A DNA stretch of 64,000 nucleotides from positions 12,691,182-12,755,181 of the forward strand of contig NC_087074.1 in the NCBI RefSeq assembly GCF_026151205.1, written 5' to 3'. Of the stretch, positions 31,646 to 42,827 are shown piece after piece. Each line of letters begins with the position of its first letter. Within the stretch, counting starts at the first letter, position 1. The stretch comes from Bolinopsis microptera (taxonomy: Eukaryota > Ctenophora > Tentaculata > Lobata > Bolinopsidae). The position numbers and the translations under genes were made by a program. Below the pieces are notes generated by a model. It was not told where the DNA came from. It saw only the letters and a list, made by a program, of their open reading frames with translations, and searched no databases.

Positions 31646-34600
31646 TTAAATGTCTAAGACCATCCTGAGAATCCTGGCTGATCCAAGCAGAGCTGTCTTC
31701 TGGAGATTAGAGATGCTCAGATTGCAGTGGACTGCGTCGAGGTGTTTACGAAAGTTTATGGTGATAGTTCCTAATGCGCCTATCACCACAGGGACGATTG
31801 TGACCTTTCGTAAATTCCAGTTCTTCTTAATTTCTCTTTTCAGGTCTTGATATTTCAGAATCTTTTCTTGTTCTCTATCCAAGATCCGGGTATCTCCTGG
31901 GACTGCAACGTCAATGATGGTTGCTGCGTTGGTTACCTTGTCTACCAGGAGGAGATCCGGTCTACAGTGTTCGATAACGTGGTCCGACTGGACATGGAAG
32001 TCCCACAATATCTTGACTTGTCCGTTCTCCAGCACCTTCTCTGCCCGGTGTTCGTACCACCTTTTACTGCGTGGGAAGCCGTATTCCTTGCACAGACTCC
32101 AGTGCAATGCGGCAGCTACTTTGTCATGCCGACACTTATATTCTGTCTGTGAAAGTTTTGGGCACCCATTCAGTATGTGGTCTATTGTCTCGTAATGATT
32201 TCTGCAGAGTCTGCAGAGGGGAGAAGAGCCAGGTGTTTTGTCAATCCTGTGCTTCACTTAATTAGTCCTAAGTGCTTGGTCTTGAGCTGCTATCAACAAT
32301 CCTTCTGTCTCCTTCTTCAAATCTTGTTGGGTGAGCCAGTTCCAAGAGGTTAACGGGTCTGCTGTACCCATCATCTGCCTTGGGAACTGTCCGTGCATCA
32401 CTTTAGCAGTCCATTTCTCCTTGCGGATTTCCTCGCGTTGTGTTCGGTCAATATCTTTCTCTATCTCTTCACCCAAGAGTATCTTGTCTTTGACAAAGTA
32501 GTCCTTCAGAGCAATCAGTTCTGGGTCTCTACTTCTCACCACATAAGTGGTGAGTGCATTCTCCTCTCTCTTAACGACTTCCTCTATACTATGTAGCCCA
32601 CGGCCACCCAGTTGACGGCTGACGTATAACCGATCAACATCTCCTTGGGGGTGGTGAGCTCCATGTATCCTCATCAGTTTCCGGGTCTTGACATCTAAGG
32701 CTTTGGTCTCCCCAGCATTCCATGAGAGAATTCCAGCTCCATATCTTATCACAGGTACAGCCCAGGTGTTAATCGCTTGTATACTATTCCTGCCATGAAG
32801 CTGGGATTTCAAAACCTTTTTAACTCTTCTGATATACTCTTTTGTAACCAGTGCTTTCATCTCTTTGTGTAGTATATCATTAGCTTCTAGTATTCCGAGA
32901 TACTTATAGCCGTCGTCCTCCAACTCATGGATCTGTTCACCTGTGGGTAGGGAGATGCCTTCAAAAACGGCTCTTGCTCCCTTCTTCACCTTCACCACGG
33001 CACATTTCTCTAGCCCAAATTCCATTTTTATGTCACTGCTGAACTCTGCTGTGGTATTAACCAGTGTGTGCATTTCGTCTTCACTCTCGGCATACAACTT
33101 GAGGTCGTCCATATATAGCCTATGCGACACTTTCGGTTGACCTCCTCTCTCCAGAGAGTATCCTATGTCATGCTTATTCAAAAGAATGGACAGGGGTATA
33201 AGACTAATGATAAAGTGGATAGGTGAGACTGAGTCTCCTTGGAATAGACCTCTATTAATTTTAATTCTCCCAAGGGAAACTTTACCAAGCATCAGGTTAA
33301 CATACGATTGTTTGAAGGAGGCTTCAAACAGGTCTATGATGCATGAAGAGATGCCACACATGGTCAAACAAGATAGAATCCAGGAGTGTGGGACGCTATC
33401 ATACGCCTTCTTGTAGTCTATAAACGTCATGTTCAGGTTCCGCTTCCTTCGTTTACAGTTCTTCAGGATGAGTTTGTCTATCATTAACTGTTCTTTACAT
33501 CCTCTACTCTTCTTCTTGCACCCTTTCTGCTCAGGGGGGAGGAGCTTTTGCTGGTCTAAATGGTGGTAAATGGAATCTGAGATTAGACCAGTGAACAGTT
33601 TCCACATAGCTGATAAGCAAGTAATAGGTCTGAAATTGCCTGGGATGGGTCCTTTCGAGTGGTCCTTGATGAGCAGGTACGTGCGTCCCAATGTCATCCA
33701 GTCTGGGATATCAGCGTTGCTTAGGCAATTCATAAGTTGATCTGCAATCCTATTGTGGAGTTCTTTAAAGTGCTTTATCCAATAAGCATGCAGTCCGTCT
33801 GTACCAGGAGAGGACCAATTAGTCATTTTCTTCACTCTATCTGCAACCAGGGTGTTAGTTATAACAAACTGTCTCTGTTCATCTGCTGAGGCTAGTGCTG
33901 TTCTGACATCCGGTAACCATTCAGCATCACTGTTGTGTTCAACCGGCTGCTCCCATATGTTCTTCCAGAACTTCAGACAAGAATCCTTGTCAGCCTCAGG
34001 GTGGGAGATATCCTGTTCTTCAGGGTTTGTTTGAAGGTTTCTGTAGAACTGCCTCTGGTTGTTTCCAAACAACTTGTTCTGGTGGTATCGTTCGCATCTT
34101 TTATTAAATCTCTTTATCTTAGCTGCTTTTGCGCGAAGACGTTGCTTGAGCTCCTCAATGATGCATGGTATACCCTTTTTCTTCAACAGAGGGTGACGTC
34201 TGTTGAGCCCTTCTAGTATTTTTTGTTTAAGGGTAGTACCTTTCTTCTTCTCCTCAAGGTAGGAGATGTCTTTCCTAACCTGGGTAATCTTATCTTCGAT
34301 TCTTCTTTTCCATAGTGGAGTTTTCCGTTTCCCTGTATTCTTATTTGCAGGTTTTTCACCAAGTCTTTCGCTGACTAAATGTGCCCCTGCAAGCAATAGG
34401 GTGTTGGTTTCAGTGATTGAAGAAGTTGGAATCTCTGCTATACATGAGTTGATGAGAGATGTTTCCTCCATAAGCTTCTTTCTGTTCACATGTCTCAGGG
34501 GCTTGGTTTCTATCACTGAAGGGTCTTCTAGGAGCCTTTTTAGCCGTTCAATGATTGCCTCCTTGTCAAAATCAGGTACCGTTGTGGTGGGGGTGAGTTC

Positions 34601-35053
34601 TTCGGCGGCGACAGTTGGGATAGTTGCATCCCTCAACGTCCTGATTGCTTGGGAGACTGTGGGTAAAGCTTGAGTTGTCGTTGTTGGAGCCTCTTCCACT
34701 ACGCTAGGTGGAAGAGTACCTCGAATCTCCAGTAGTTCTATGTCTGAAAGGAGATTATTATTTCTGATTGACCTTGCTTGGTCTGCCAATCTTTGTTCCG
34801 TACAAGTGAAGAGTCCGGCATCATCCCACAGTGATCGGAGTCTTCTCCTGTAACCAGAGCGGGATGGTTGGCTCTGGTAATACAGCGTCATGAGCTGTAT
34901 GTTGTCCTCCTTGCTCCACGTGTGCCGAGTGGAAGTCTCCGTGCGAGCCTTCCTCTCACGTCGAGCTGGAGGGATGATGTTAGGTTGTTGATCCTGCTCT
35001 GACCCATTAGTAGGGAGAGTAGGAGAGTTTGAAAAATTTGAGAGAGAATTCAT
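31646..35053 (-). pseudogene. ORF of the R4/Dong-like LINE (one in-frame stop)
   Basis: From the first ATG at 35053 (the frame is open back to about 35155) the protein has a Myb-like DNA-binding segment (HTWSKEDNIQLMTLYYQSQ and on to about residue 100). The reverse transcriptase follows: FRPITCLSAMWKLFTGLISD, then TFIDYKKAYDSVPHSW (motif A), GLFQGDSVSPIHFI (motif B) and YMDDLKLYAES (motif C). A TAA at 32258-32260 follows ALRTN. In the same frame come VKHRIDKTPGSSPLCRLC, a CCHC knuckle (CRLCRNHYETIDHILNGC), then RPDLLLVDKV and ATIIDVAVPGD, the PD-(D/E)XK endonuclease core. The stop sits where relatives usually read a tyrosine, so a single substitution explains it. No other break is visible in about 1130 codons. 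Confidence 0.88.
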
Positions 35054-35859
35054 ATCATAACTGGGGGACTTAGTATACCCCCTAGAGAGTTGGCAGGGAA
35101 AACAGAGCACTGAGCGTTGCCCCGCGTCGCCCAGCTCCCCTGGGTAGTAGACTCGTTAGTAACCATTTAACCCATGGCCACGCATCCTTTTGTCACGAGT
35201 CCACAACTTAAGATTGGGGGACTTCTGCAGGTCAGTCCATGCCCGATAAGAAAACCACTAGGTGTCAATTGCACCTAGTCAACAAACCAAGAGCTAGAGC
35301 AGAAGGATACAAGAATTTAACCAACGAGAGGCAAGAAAGGGAATTAACCGGGGGACAATTAACAAACAATACAATGAAATATAAAATGATTACAATGTTA
35401 TAATTACTCGAGTATAGTAACATTATAGATAGTAATATTTCCAAAGGAATGATATTCTTTCAGTACCAGCAGTCTGTGCTGCTATGATATGGAATAAAAA
35501 TCAGGGGATATATTATCTTAAAATACTGCTTTCTCAGTTACAGATATTTTTCTTGGTTTTTCCATTTTGTGCTTTTTTTTTTCTTTTTTTTTTCTTTTTA
35601 ACTTTTTTTGTAATTTTCTTTTCTTTTTTCCCTCCTAAACATGAATATTAAGCAAGTACAAAATCTCATGATAACATTAAGTGATGTTGAGAAGGGACAT
35701 AAGAGCCTGAGGTTCTGGTGGTCTACAGGTGTTTCACCAGCTGTTTGATCAAGTTCTAGCCCGTTACTTGGACTAGTAACGGGGGAACTAACAGTGTTAA
35801 TAGTTTAAACTTTGTGCTATAACTGAACCTCAGGAAGAAGACATCTGGCAATGCCAGGG

Positions 35860-35982
35860 AGTGAGTAGCTCTAGCCGGCAGCCATCCAATGGACTGCTGC
35901 CGTTACCGACCCCGGGGGTGCTGACCACGAGTATCAGCCTCGGACCCACTACTCACTAGCTCTGGTGTTCTGAGCGGGGGCC
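35860..35982 (-). ncRNA. Candidate HDV-like self-cleaving ribozyme at LINE 5' end
   Basis: Read on the minus strand from the exact element boundary, the pieces fall in the nested double-pseudoknot order of HDV ribozymes. P1 is GGCCCC (35982-35977) with GGGGTC (35913-35908, one G-U). J1/2 carries a GCTC/GAGC hairpin. P2 is AGTGAGTAG (35957-35949) with CTACTCACT (35868-35860). P3 is GGGT with ACCC, enclosing a GCTGA/TCAGC hairpin in L3 whose leading CC could pair with GG at 35907-35906 (P1.1). P4 is a CGGCAGC/GCTGCCG hairpin. The joining strand GGCTAGAG resembles the HDV J4/2 with its catalytic C. HDV-like ribozymes are known at the 5' ends of R2 and other LINEs. Activity is inferred. Confidence 0.6.
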
Positions 35983-36000
35983 TTATTATTATTATTATTA

Positions 36001-36218
36001 TCCGTAAAATTATGACATCTCAATGTTAAGTTTTTAAATTTTCTGATACTTTGAATTGTAATAGTATGTTAGACTTCATAGAGACATAGTCTTTTTTAAT
36101 TGTACATTTTATCGATGGTAAAGCAGATATGATGATTTTTAGAGTAAGCAGATATGATGATTTTTTTCTTGATCATCTCTTGAATTAAACAGTAACCATC
36201 CAGTAGGAAGTCAGCACC
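36001..36218 (+). promoter_or_regulatory. Presumed CCT1 promoter and 5' UTR
   Basis: Only 218 bp separate the last TTA unit from the CCT1 ATG. It contains a duplicated GCAGATATGATGATTTTT at about 36122-36164. I see no clear TATA box or named site. The compact space implies that the CCT1 promoter lies here or inside the LINE 5' region. Confidence 0.4.
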
Positions 36219-39200
36219 ATGACCACCACACAAAGCATTTCATTATTCGGAGAGCGTGAGAAGGGAGAGTCTGTTCGAACCCAGAACATGACCGCTGCCG
36301 TCGCTATCGCTAACATCGTCAAAAGCTCTCTGGGACCTGTTGGTCTCGATAAAATGCTGGTCGATGAGGTTTGTAATATTCTGCTGACCTAATCTCATGT
36401 ACTACTGTATACTGTATATATAATACAGTACTAACTATATTTTGATGTTATGTTACACGTATGAATAAGAAGCTTTATTTTATCCTGTGTATGGTTTGCA
36501 GCACAGATGTTTGGCTATAATGAACTCAGCCCTAAACTTAGTATTCAGATTGTGTAATTTATAAGTAAAGATTTAAAAGCACGCACAAAATGTCACTTAC
36601 CTTTTAATAATGATAAATTGCACTGAAATTTGTGTTTGTAAATTTCTGTTATTATTTAGTCCTGAACCAGTACTTTGGTACCAACCGAGATGGTTGTGTA
36701 TATACGATATTTATTGTCCACGTAAACTGTGCATTTGACATTACTCGACTCTAAACTCTTCTAGTTGCTATGGTAATATTTGCAAAGTTATATTGGGCTG
36801 TTTCATAGTTTGCATCAATGTCTTGAAGTGTGTCGCTTAACTGGCCGAACAAATTGTCATCTGGCCCAACAAGTTGTCGATTGTCATAATTCACGGATCC
36901 CAGTGGAAGTGTAGTTTAACAGCGGATATGTGAATATTGTGCACTATACTGACTGCACTTCTCACACATCACAATTAACTTAATCTTAAATTAGCACTTT
37001 ATGAATTTGATATTATATCTCTCTAGACCTGTGTTAAGGGAGTAGGGGGTATTTTTGAAATTCCTCTCGATATCGATTTTATAAGTGTTTCTATTAGAGG
37101 GGAGTGATATCTATCTGCTGCTTTTGGTCCTATAGAAAAATTTGTTCCTAGCCAGGAGGTGACCGGGATTGGCAATTTTCAGCTATCCCGGTCCCGGTCA
37201 ACCGGGTCAAGTCAAATTTTTCGTCGCGGTCCCGGTCCCGGTCAAATGCTGATTTATGATCCCGGTCCCGGTTAATTCAGGATTCTTGGTCCCAGTCCCG
37301 GTCCCGGTCAATCACTCAAATTTGCCGGTATTTTGACCGGGATATTTTACATAATTTCATTCACTGTGATTTTAAGTTTTTACTTTCATTCATTGTGAAT
37401 TTCATCTTTAAACAACCTCTGAGCCAAATAAAACAATGTTTAAAATTGCTAAACAAGTTTACTAGTTTAGGTAACTAATATCGTTACATAACTCATAAGT
37501 GCAAACTAACATCAAGTTTTCAACTCGGGCTACGCCCAATTGTCAATTGGAATTGGAGAATGAAACTGTTGAATAATTTGAGGGATCATTGATCGAGGAA
37601 TGAGGAATGAGGGTGAACTTGAGTAATCAGTACATGAACATTATTGGTGTAGTACATTAGGCCCATGCCCCATATTGACGGTTTTTTTTTCAATTATAAT
37701 GTTAATGAAAGTTGCAGCTTTCAATATGAGAATACCAGTTTTGGTCCCGGTCATCCCGGTCATCCCGGTCAAATCCTGGTCATCCCGGTCAAATCCCGGT
37801 CATCCCGGTAAAATTGGATTGTTGGTCCCGGTCCCGGTCCCGGTAAGATAGAAATCCCAGAAATTATTGGTCCCGGTCCCGGTCACGGTAAATTGATAAT
37901 CTCAGTCCCGGTCCCGGTCAAGTCACATTTTGTATCCCGGTCCCGGTCCCGGTCAGGCCTAAAATCATGTCCCGGTCACCTCCTGTTCCTAGCCGAAGTT
38001 ATTGCCGGTCAAAGGTCAGCGCTCATGAGTAATTGTATTGTGTGAGCTGTTTTAAATTGTGCGTACCGAAAATCGAGTCTAAAAATCCATCTTCTTCTAC
38101 AGTTTTTGAGCAATCACCCTAAAACGTTCAGGACATTTTGTCAAATTTCTGTCCGACCAGAATCTTCTAAATGATCCTTAGAACATATCTTGAAAGTTTC
38201 ACGGTGATAGCTCATAAGGGTCACGAAATCCTCTCCGAACCTCCACGTGGTGTGGCCTGGTTGGTACTAACGGGTGGTGTGCTCTCTTGTTGAGTACAAA
38301 GGTTGGGCCTTGCCAACTCAAAGTTCCCATAGGAACCAGGAAGTCAACACTAACAGCTACCAAGCACCAGGAAATTTCTCTTTCAGATATCAGGTTACAA
38401 GATAGTACACACACAAATGACGATACATTGGACACAGATACCTAGCTCTAAGAGCTACTAAATCACCAGGAAATTCTCTTTCAGCTTTCAGGTCCCATCG
38501 AAGTCACCCACCACAGAGCTAGGGATTCCAATTCGCTCATCCTGACTACAAGGACACACTGATATTGAGTAGTCCTGGCACTTCTCCCTCCAGTAACCAC
38601 TTTTCAGGTCTTTTCAGTTAAAACAGCTAATGCGTAAGGGCTGACACACGCTAGACACAGGCTCGTGATAAGACAGAATTAGGGATTTAAACTCTGACTA
38701 CGAGGACACACTGATAGCGAGAATTCCTGACACTTCTTCCTCCAGTAACCACTTTTCAGGGGACCGGGTTAGCTTTGCCACACTCTTCATTGAAGTGTGA
38801 CTGGACGCTCTACAATCATCTAGTAGCAGCAGAGTTTGACTGACACCCTTACTGGTTCTATTCAGTTTCTACAGCGGAAGATCTCAACACTCGAAAACAG
38901 TTCATCTCGGACATCCTGCAGAGCTGCTTTTTCACAGCCTGCCCCATTACACGGGGAACCCTTAGATCTACAGTACCCTGGTGGCGAGCATAGCTCACTA
39001 AAGCATAGTGGACCTCTTTAGTTCTGAGACGCAAAGCTAACCGGATCAGGAATAAACATCAATGCAATGCTTAGGGGATGCAAATAGAACATACAATGTT
39101 TATCGAATGCATTACTCAATCTTTTGATTCATTTTTTTAGCTCGACGTTACATGGTAACATTTCAGGACTGACATTCCTCCTTCAGGTTAATTGAGGAAA

Positions 39201-42200
39201 TCATACCCGCTATTTGCGTTATACATGGCAAGTATCTGGACTTATGATAACTTAGGATCTCCATCAATCATAAATTCCTCTCAGATTCCCAGGCTGCATT
39301 TAAAGCGCTTAACAGCACCAGTTTTAACTCCAGGTTCGTTCTGAACATCTCAGACCAACTCACTAGGTATTCACATCGAGTAGGACTTCGTTCCAGGACA
39401 TTAAGGAGTATACGGTAAAGAACTAGCGGAAGAATTCGCAAGGGACGATCAATCCAACAACATCCCCATAGGACCAGAACCCTTCCTCCCAAATAGGCCA
39501 CACTCAGTGACAAAGGAACATTCCACTTGTGATGTTCCTCCACAAATTAAATACAGGAACTTTTATTTTTCTGGAACTCACATCAGATGGCTAACATGGT
39601 CGCTTTCAGAATAGGTCACAGCCCACTAGTTTATTTTCAGAACGTGGCAAACAACGTCAACTTCAAGACGCAAGATTGCGAACACTTTTCAGGAGAAGCA
39701 GCAACATCCCAGCACCTCCTCTACAAGTGCATCCAGATCATGACGTTCAGAATGAGAATAATTGGTAAACTCTACCTTAACACCAGTAAACTACATCATA
39801 TCTTCAAATTTGTGGAACAGTCGACAAGACTGGATAGGGAAAACTCTTTTGGGTAACCTCCTTGGATTCTTCACCAGGAACTTTCGCTAAATCCCATACT
39901 AGGAACTCAACCTAGGCCCATCTCCGCATAGAGACATATCTCCCAGGCTTTGACCTTGCTCGGAAGTCCCTTGTCTACCGCAGAAGTACTACAACGGAAG
40001 TGGGTTTGCTCTGAGACAGGTAGTGACAGCTTCAAGACTCCAGGGGTCTGTTGCATTGATATTTATTATTTTATGATTTCGTATATACCCCAGGTCAATA
40101 TCATTACATATTTCGCATATTAATATACGACATATTTCGAAGGAAAACCACGACATAATAACAAAATTATTGTTAAATTTTGTTACAAATTAATTTAATT
40201 TCAGAAATAGTTGATTACAGAATTCCTTTTTAAAAAAATTTTCGAAAAAATTTCTTGAAAAAATTTTGCGAATATTTTGATATTTTCATGACATCCGAAA
40301 TCATGACATCCGAAATCTTGACATCATGTCATGATTTACAAATATCTGAGAAAGTTCACGCATATTTTTACCTGTATTTTACAGGCAAAACTTGACATGA
40401 AAAACGTCCCCGCATATTTGATAAGATGAGCGCATATTTGACATGGATCTAAATATCTGACGGGGGATATCATATAAAAAATATCCTTGTGTTTGAAAAA
40501 TTATATCAAAAAAGTTAAGAATTTTTTAATAAATTTTTCTAGGACTCGCCTGTAGCAGGCTTTGTCCCCCTGGATCGGGCTCTGCCAATTTGGATCATTG
40601 TGGGGCCCAAAAATGCCGCATCGGGTGATAAAAACCATGACATATTTCACCCAGATATAATAATATACGACATATTTTTAATGATATTGACCTGGGGTAT
40701 ATACTTTGGGAGTCCTGGCGTGCAGCTAGCAGGAGTTGCATTCTGTGGGCACGGTGAGAAGGCCTCCATCTTAACGTAAGAGGCCAGAAACCGTTGACCA
40801 GAACAGAGAGAGAGAGAGATAGCTCATAAACTGTACAGAAGAAGATGGATTTTTAGACTCGATTTTCGGTACGCACGATTGCAAATCGATCGCGTAATAA
40901 AATTGCACATGAGCGCTGACCTTTTACCGGCGATAGCTTCGGCCAGGACCAAAAGTAGCAGATAGATCTCACTCCCCTCTAATAGAAACAATTATAAAAT
41001 CAATTTCGAGAGAAATTTGAAAAAGACCCCCCGGCCCCCTTAACTGTTGTCACCAGTAGCAGCTGGAACCAATTCGTACTGAATTAACCACCATGTTGTA
41101 ACACACTGTGCCTCAGGTGGGTGATGTGACAGTAACCAATGACGGAGCTACTATCCTCAAGTTACTCGAGGTTGAGCACCCAGCTGCCAAGGTGCTGTGC
41201 GAGTTGGCACAGCTCCAGGATGAGGAGGTTGGTGACGGAACCACCAGTGTTGTCATCATTGCTGCTGAGCTTCTTCGTGCTGCAAACGAGCTCATCAAAA
41301 TGAAAGTTCATCCTACCACTATCATCAACGGATACAAGTTAGTTTTTACTGGTTCCAGATAATATGTTTATTGTGGCTATTGTATGTTTTTAAGTGGAGT
41401 AAAAGTTCCAATAAGTTAAATAAATCATGTGATAAAAACATTTTAGTTGTAAACCCTCTAGCTTAAATTCCAATCTCAAAGTTCCCACCGAAAGTGAATC
41501 AGCTGAGTTAATAAAACTTGTTACTTTCAGGTTGGCCTGTAAAGAGTCTGTAAAGTTTATCCAAGATAACTTGTCAGTACCCGCTGCCGATCTCGGAAAG
41601 AACTGCCTCGCTAACGTTGCTAAAACCTCCATGTCCTCCAAGATTATCGGTTCTGATAAGGACTTCTTCTCCAACATAGTCGTACAGTGCGCTGAACTGA
41701 TCAGGTTCACTAACACTAGAGGAGAACAGAAGTGTCCCATCAAGACCATTAATATCCTGAAAGCTCATGGTAAATCCGTCAGAGAGAGTCAGATGATCAA
41801 AGGATACGCTCTCAACTGTACTGTGGCTTCTCAGCTGATGCCTAAGTCTATAAAGAATGCCAAGATTGCCTGTATTGATTTCAGCCTCCAGAAATCTAAG
41901 ATGAAGTTAGGAGTGCAGGTAGTTGTTGACGATCCTGAGAAGTTGGATGCCATCAGACAAAGGGAATCTGACATCACAAAGGAGAAAATACAACTTATCC
42001 TGAATTCTGGAGCTAATGTGATCCTGACAACAGGAGGTATTGATGACATGTGTCTGAAATACTTCGTAGATGCTGGTGCATTGGCTGTCAGAAGGTGCAA
42101 GAAAGAGGATCTGAAGAGAATTGCACGAGCCACCGGTGCCGCACTCGTTGCTTCCCTCTCAAATCTGGAAGGTGAAGAGTCATTCGAGCCATCATTCCTT

Positions 42201-42827
42201 GGTGCTGCGGATGAGATCTGCCAGACTAGAATCTGCGATGACGAGCTGATTATCATCAAGGGAACCAAAGCTAAACCAGCAGCTTCCATCATCCTACGTG
42301 GAGCCAACGACATCTACGTGGACGAGATGGACAGATCCGTCCACGATTCCCTGTGTGCCGTCAAGAGAGTTATCGAATCCAAGGCAGTCGTACCAGGTGG
42401 TGGCTGTGTGGAGGCAGCTCTTTCTATCTACTTGGAAAACTTCGCCACTTCTCTGGGCTCCAGAGAACAGCTTGCTATTGCTGAGTTCGCACAAGCTATG
42501 CTTGTTATCCCTAAGACCTTGGTTGTCAACGCCGCTAAAGATTCGACAGAGCTCGTTGCTAAGCTGCGTGCTTTCCACAATGCATCTCAGACGATTGAAG
42601 CTAAGAGAGCGTTCAAGTGGATCGGACTGGATCTGGAGAACGGAAAGTGCAGAGATAACAAAGATGCAGGAGTACTGGAGCCAGCTATGAGCAAAATTAA
42701 GAGCTTGAAGTTTGCTACGGAGGCTGCAATTACAATCCTCAGAATTGATGATATGATCAAGATCTACCAGCCCAGCAAAGAAGATCCAAACTCGTACGCA
42801 AATGCTGTCAGAGAAGGACGAATGTAA
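36219..42827 (+). CDS. CCT1: T-complex protein 1 subunit alpha (CCT1/TCP1)
   Basis: Three exons, 36219-36368, 41117-41337 and 41531-42827, join in phase to 555 residues, the usual length. The product is one of eight subunits of the cytosolic chaperonin CCT/TRiC, which folds actin, tubulin and other proteins in an ATP-driven cycle. The N-terminus reads [20 protein letters not shown]. Exon 2 carries the ATP-binding [20 protein letters not shown] and the catalytic [15 protein letters not shown]. Exon 3 carries the apical domain and the C-terminal [20 protein letters not shown] and [11 protein letters not shown]. Splices are GAG|GTTTGT, CAG|GTGGGT, CAA|GTTAGT and CAG|GTTGGC. Identity to the human subunit is high throughout and all exons are intact. 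Intron 1 is 4.7 kb and is filled with mobile elements. Confidence 0.98.
36369..37033. other. CCT1 intron 1, 5' part
   Basis: Unique-looking AT-rich intron sequence upstream of the TTAA element. No feature recognised. Confidence 0.6.
37153..37985. mobile_element. hAT-like MITE with ACCGGG arrays inside the TTAA element
   Basis: 833 bp from CAGGAGGTGACCGGGA to TCCCGGTCACCTCCTG-type ends, flanked by perfect 8-bp copies of TTCCTAGC (37145-37152 and 37986-37993). GGTCCC/ACCGGG tandem hexamers fill both ends, and the AT-rich core near 37320-37450 matches the core of the 18582-19069 element in inverse orientation. Removing it rejoins the left inverted repeat of the host element exactly. Confidence 0.92.
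38112..39229. other. Interior of the TTAA element, unassigned
   Basis: Contains two related segments (about 38519-38605 and 38692-38760, both with GACTACAAGGACACACTGAT-like text and CTCCAGTAACCACTTTTCAG). They suggest an internal duplication. No coding region is supported. Confidence 0.45.
39230..40040 (+). mobile_element. LINE relic: RNase H and C-terminal region
   Basis: Fragments on the plus strand read as a LINE-encoded RNase [13 protein letters not shown] then [16 protein letters not shown] in another frame. A C-terminal zinc-knuckle region follows, [20 protein letters not shown] with a C..(x)..[14 protein letters not shown] pattern. This is typical of I- or Jockey-group LINEs. Frame shifts and stops interrupt it. 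It lies inside the TTAA element in CCT1 intron 1. Confidence 0.6.
40088..40697. mobile_element. 610-bp MITE with CCCCAGGTCAATATCATTA ends
   Basis: The left end CCCCAGGTCAATATCATTA is repeated inverted at the right end (TAATGATATTGACCTGGGG). The flanks are TATATA on both sides, so the target duplication is TA or TATA, as for Tc1/mariner-like elements. AATATACGACATAT lies just inside both ends. The interior is non-coding. It is nested in the TTAA element. Confidence 0.8.

Larger units (their letters stand above)
30858..35982 (-). mobile_element. R4/Dong-like LINE with restriction-like endonuclease, near full length
   Basis: A 5.1-kb non-LTR retrotransposon on the minus strand, inserted in TAA repeats (TTA on the plus strand). 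Dong-type elements are known for TAA-repeat targets. It has a 930-bp 5' region beginning with a possible HDV-like ribozyme, a single long coding region, and a 790-bp 3' region with four related hairpins. The coding region has an N-terminal Myb-like segment, reverse transcriptase, a CCHC knuckle and a restriction-like endonuclease, the R2/R4/Dong layout. One in-frame stop splits the coding region; otherwise it looks intact. Clade assignment from domain layout and target is good, but R4 versus Dong versus related groups is undecided. Confidence 0.85.
37038..41039. mobile_element. 4.0-kb element with TTAA target duplication in CCT1 intron 1
   Basis: Long inverted repeats mark both ends. The left arm (37038-37152 plus 37994-38111, split by a MITE) matches the complement of 40822-41039 over about 220 bp. 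Both ends begin GGG next to TTAA (37034-37037 and 41040-41043). A TTAA duplication is made by piggyBac and Kolobok transposases; the GGG-starting ends fit Kolobok better, but this is open. No transposase is recognised inside; the interior holds a LINE relic and another MITE, so it is probably a non-autonomous element that gained insertions. Confidence 0.75.

Noticed and set aside
32393-34673. Plus-strand ORFs opposite the LINE coding region
   Set aside because: Antisense shadows of the reverse transcriptase ORF.
37038-41039. piggyBac assignment for the TTAA element
   Set aside because: The target fits, but the ends begin GGG rather than CCC and no transposase is present; left open between piggyBac and Kolobok types.
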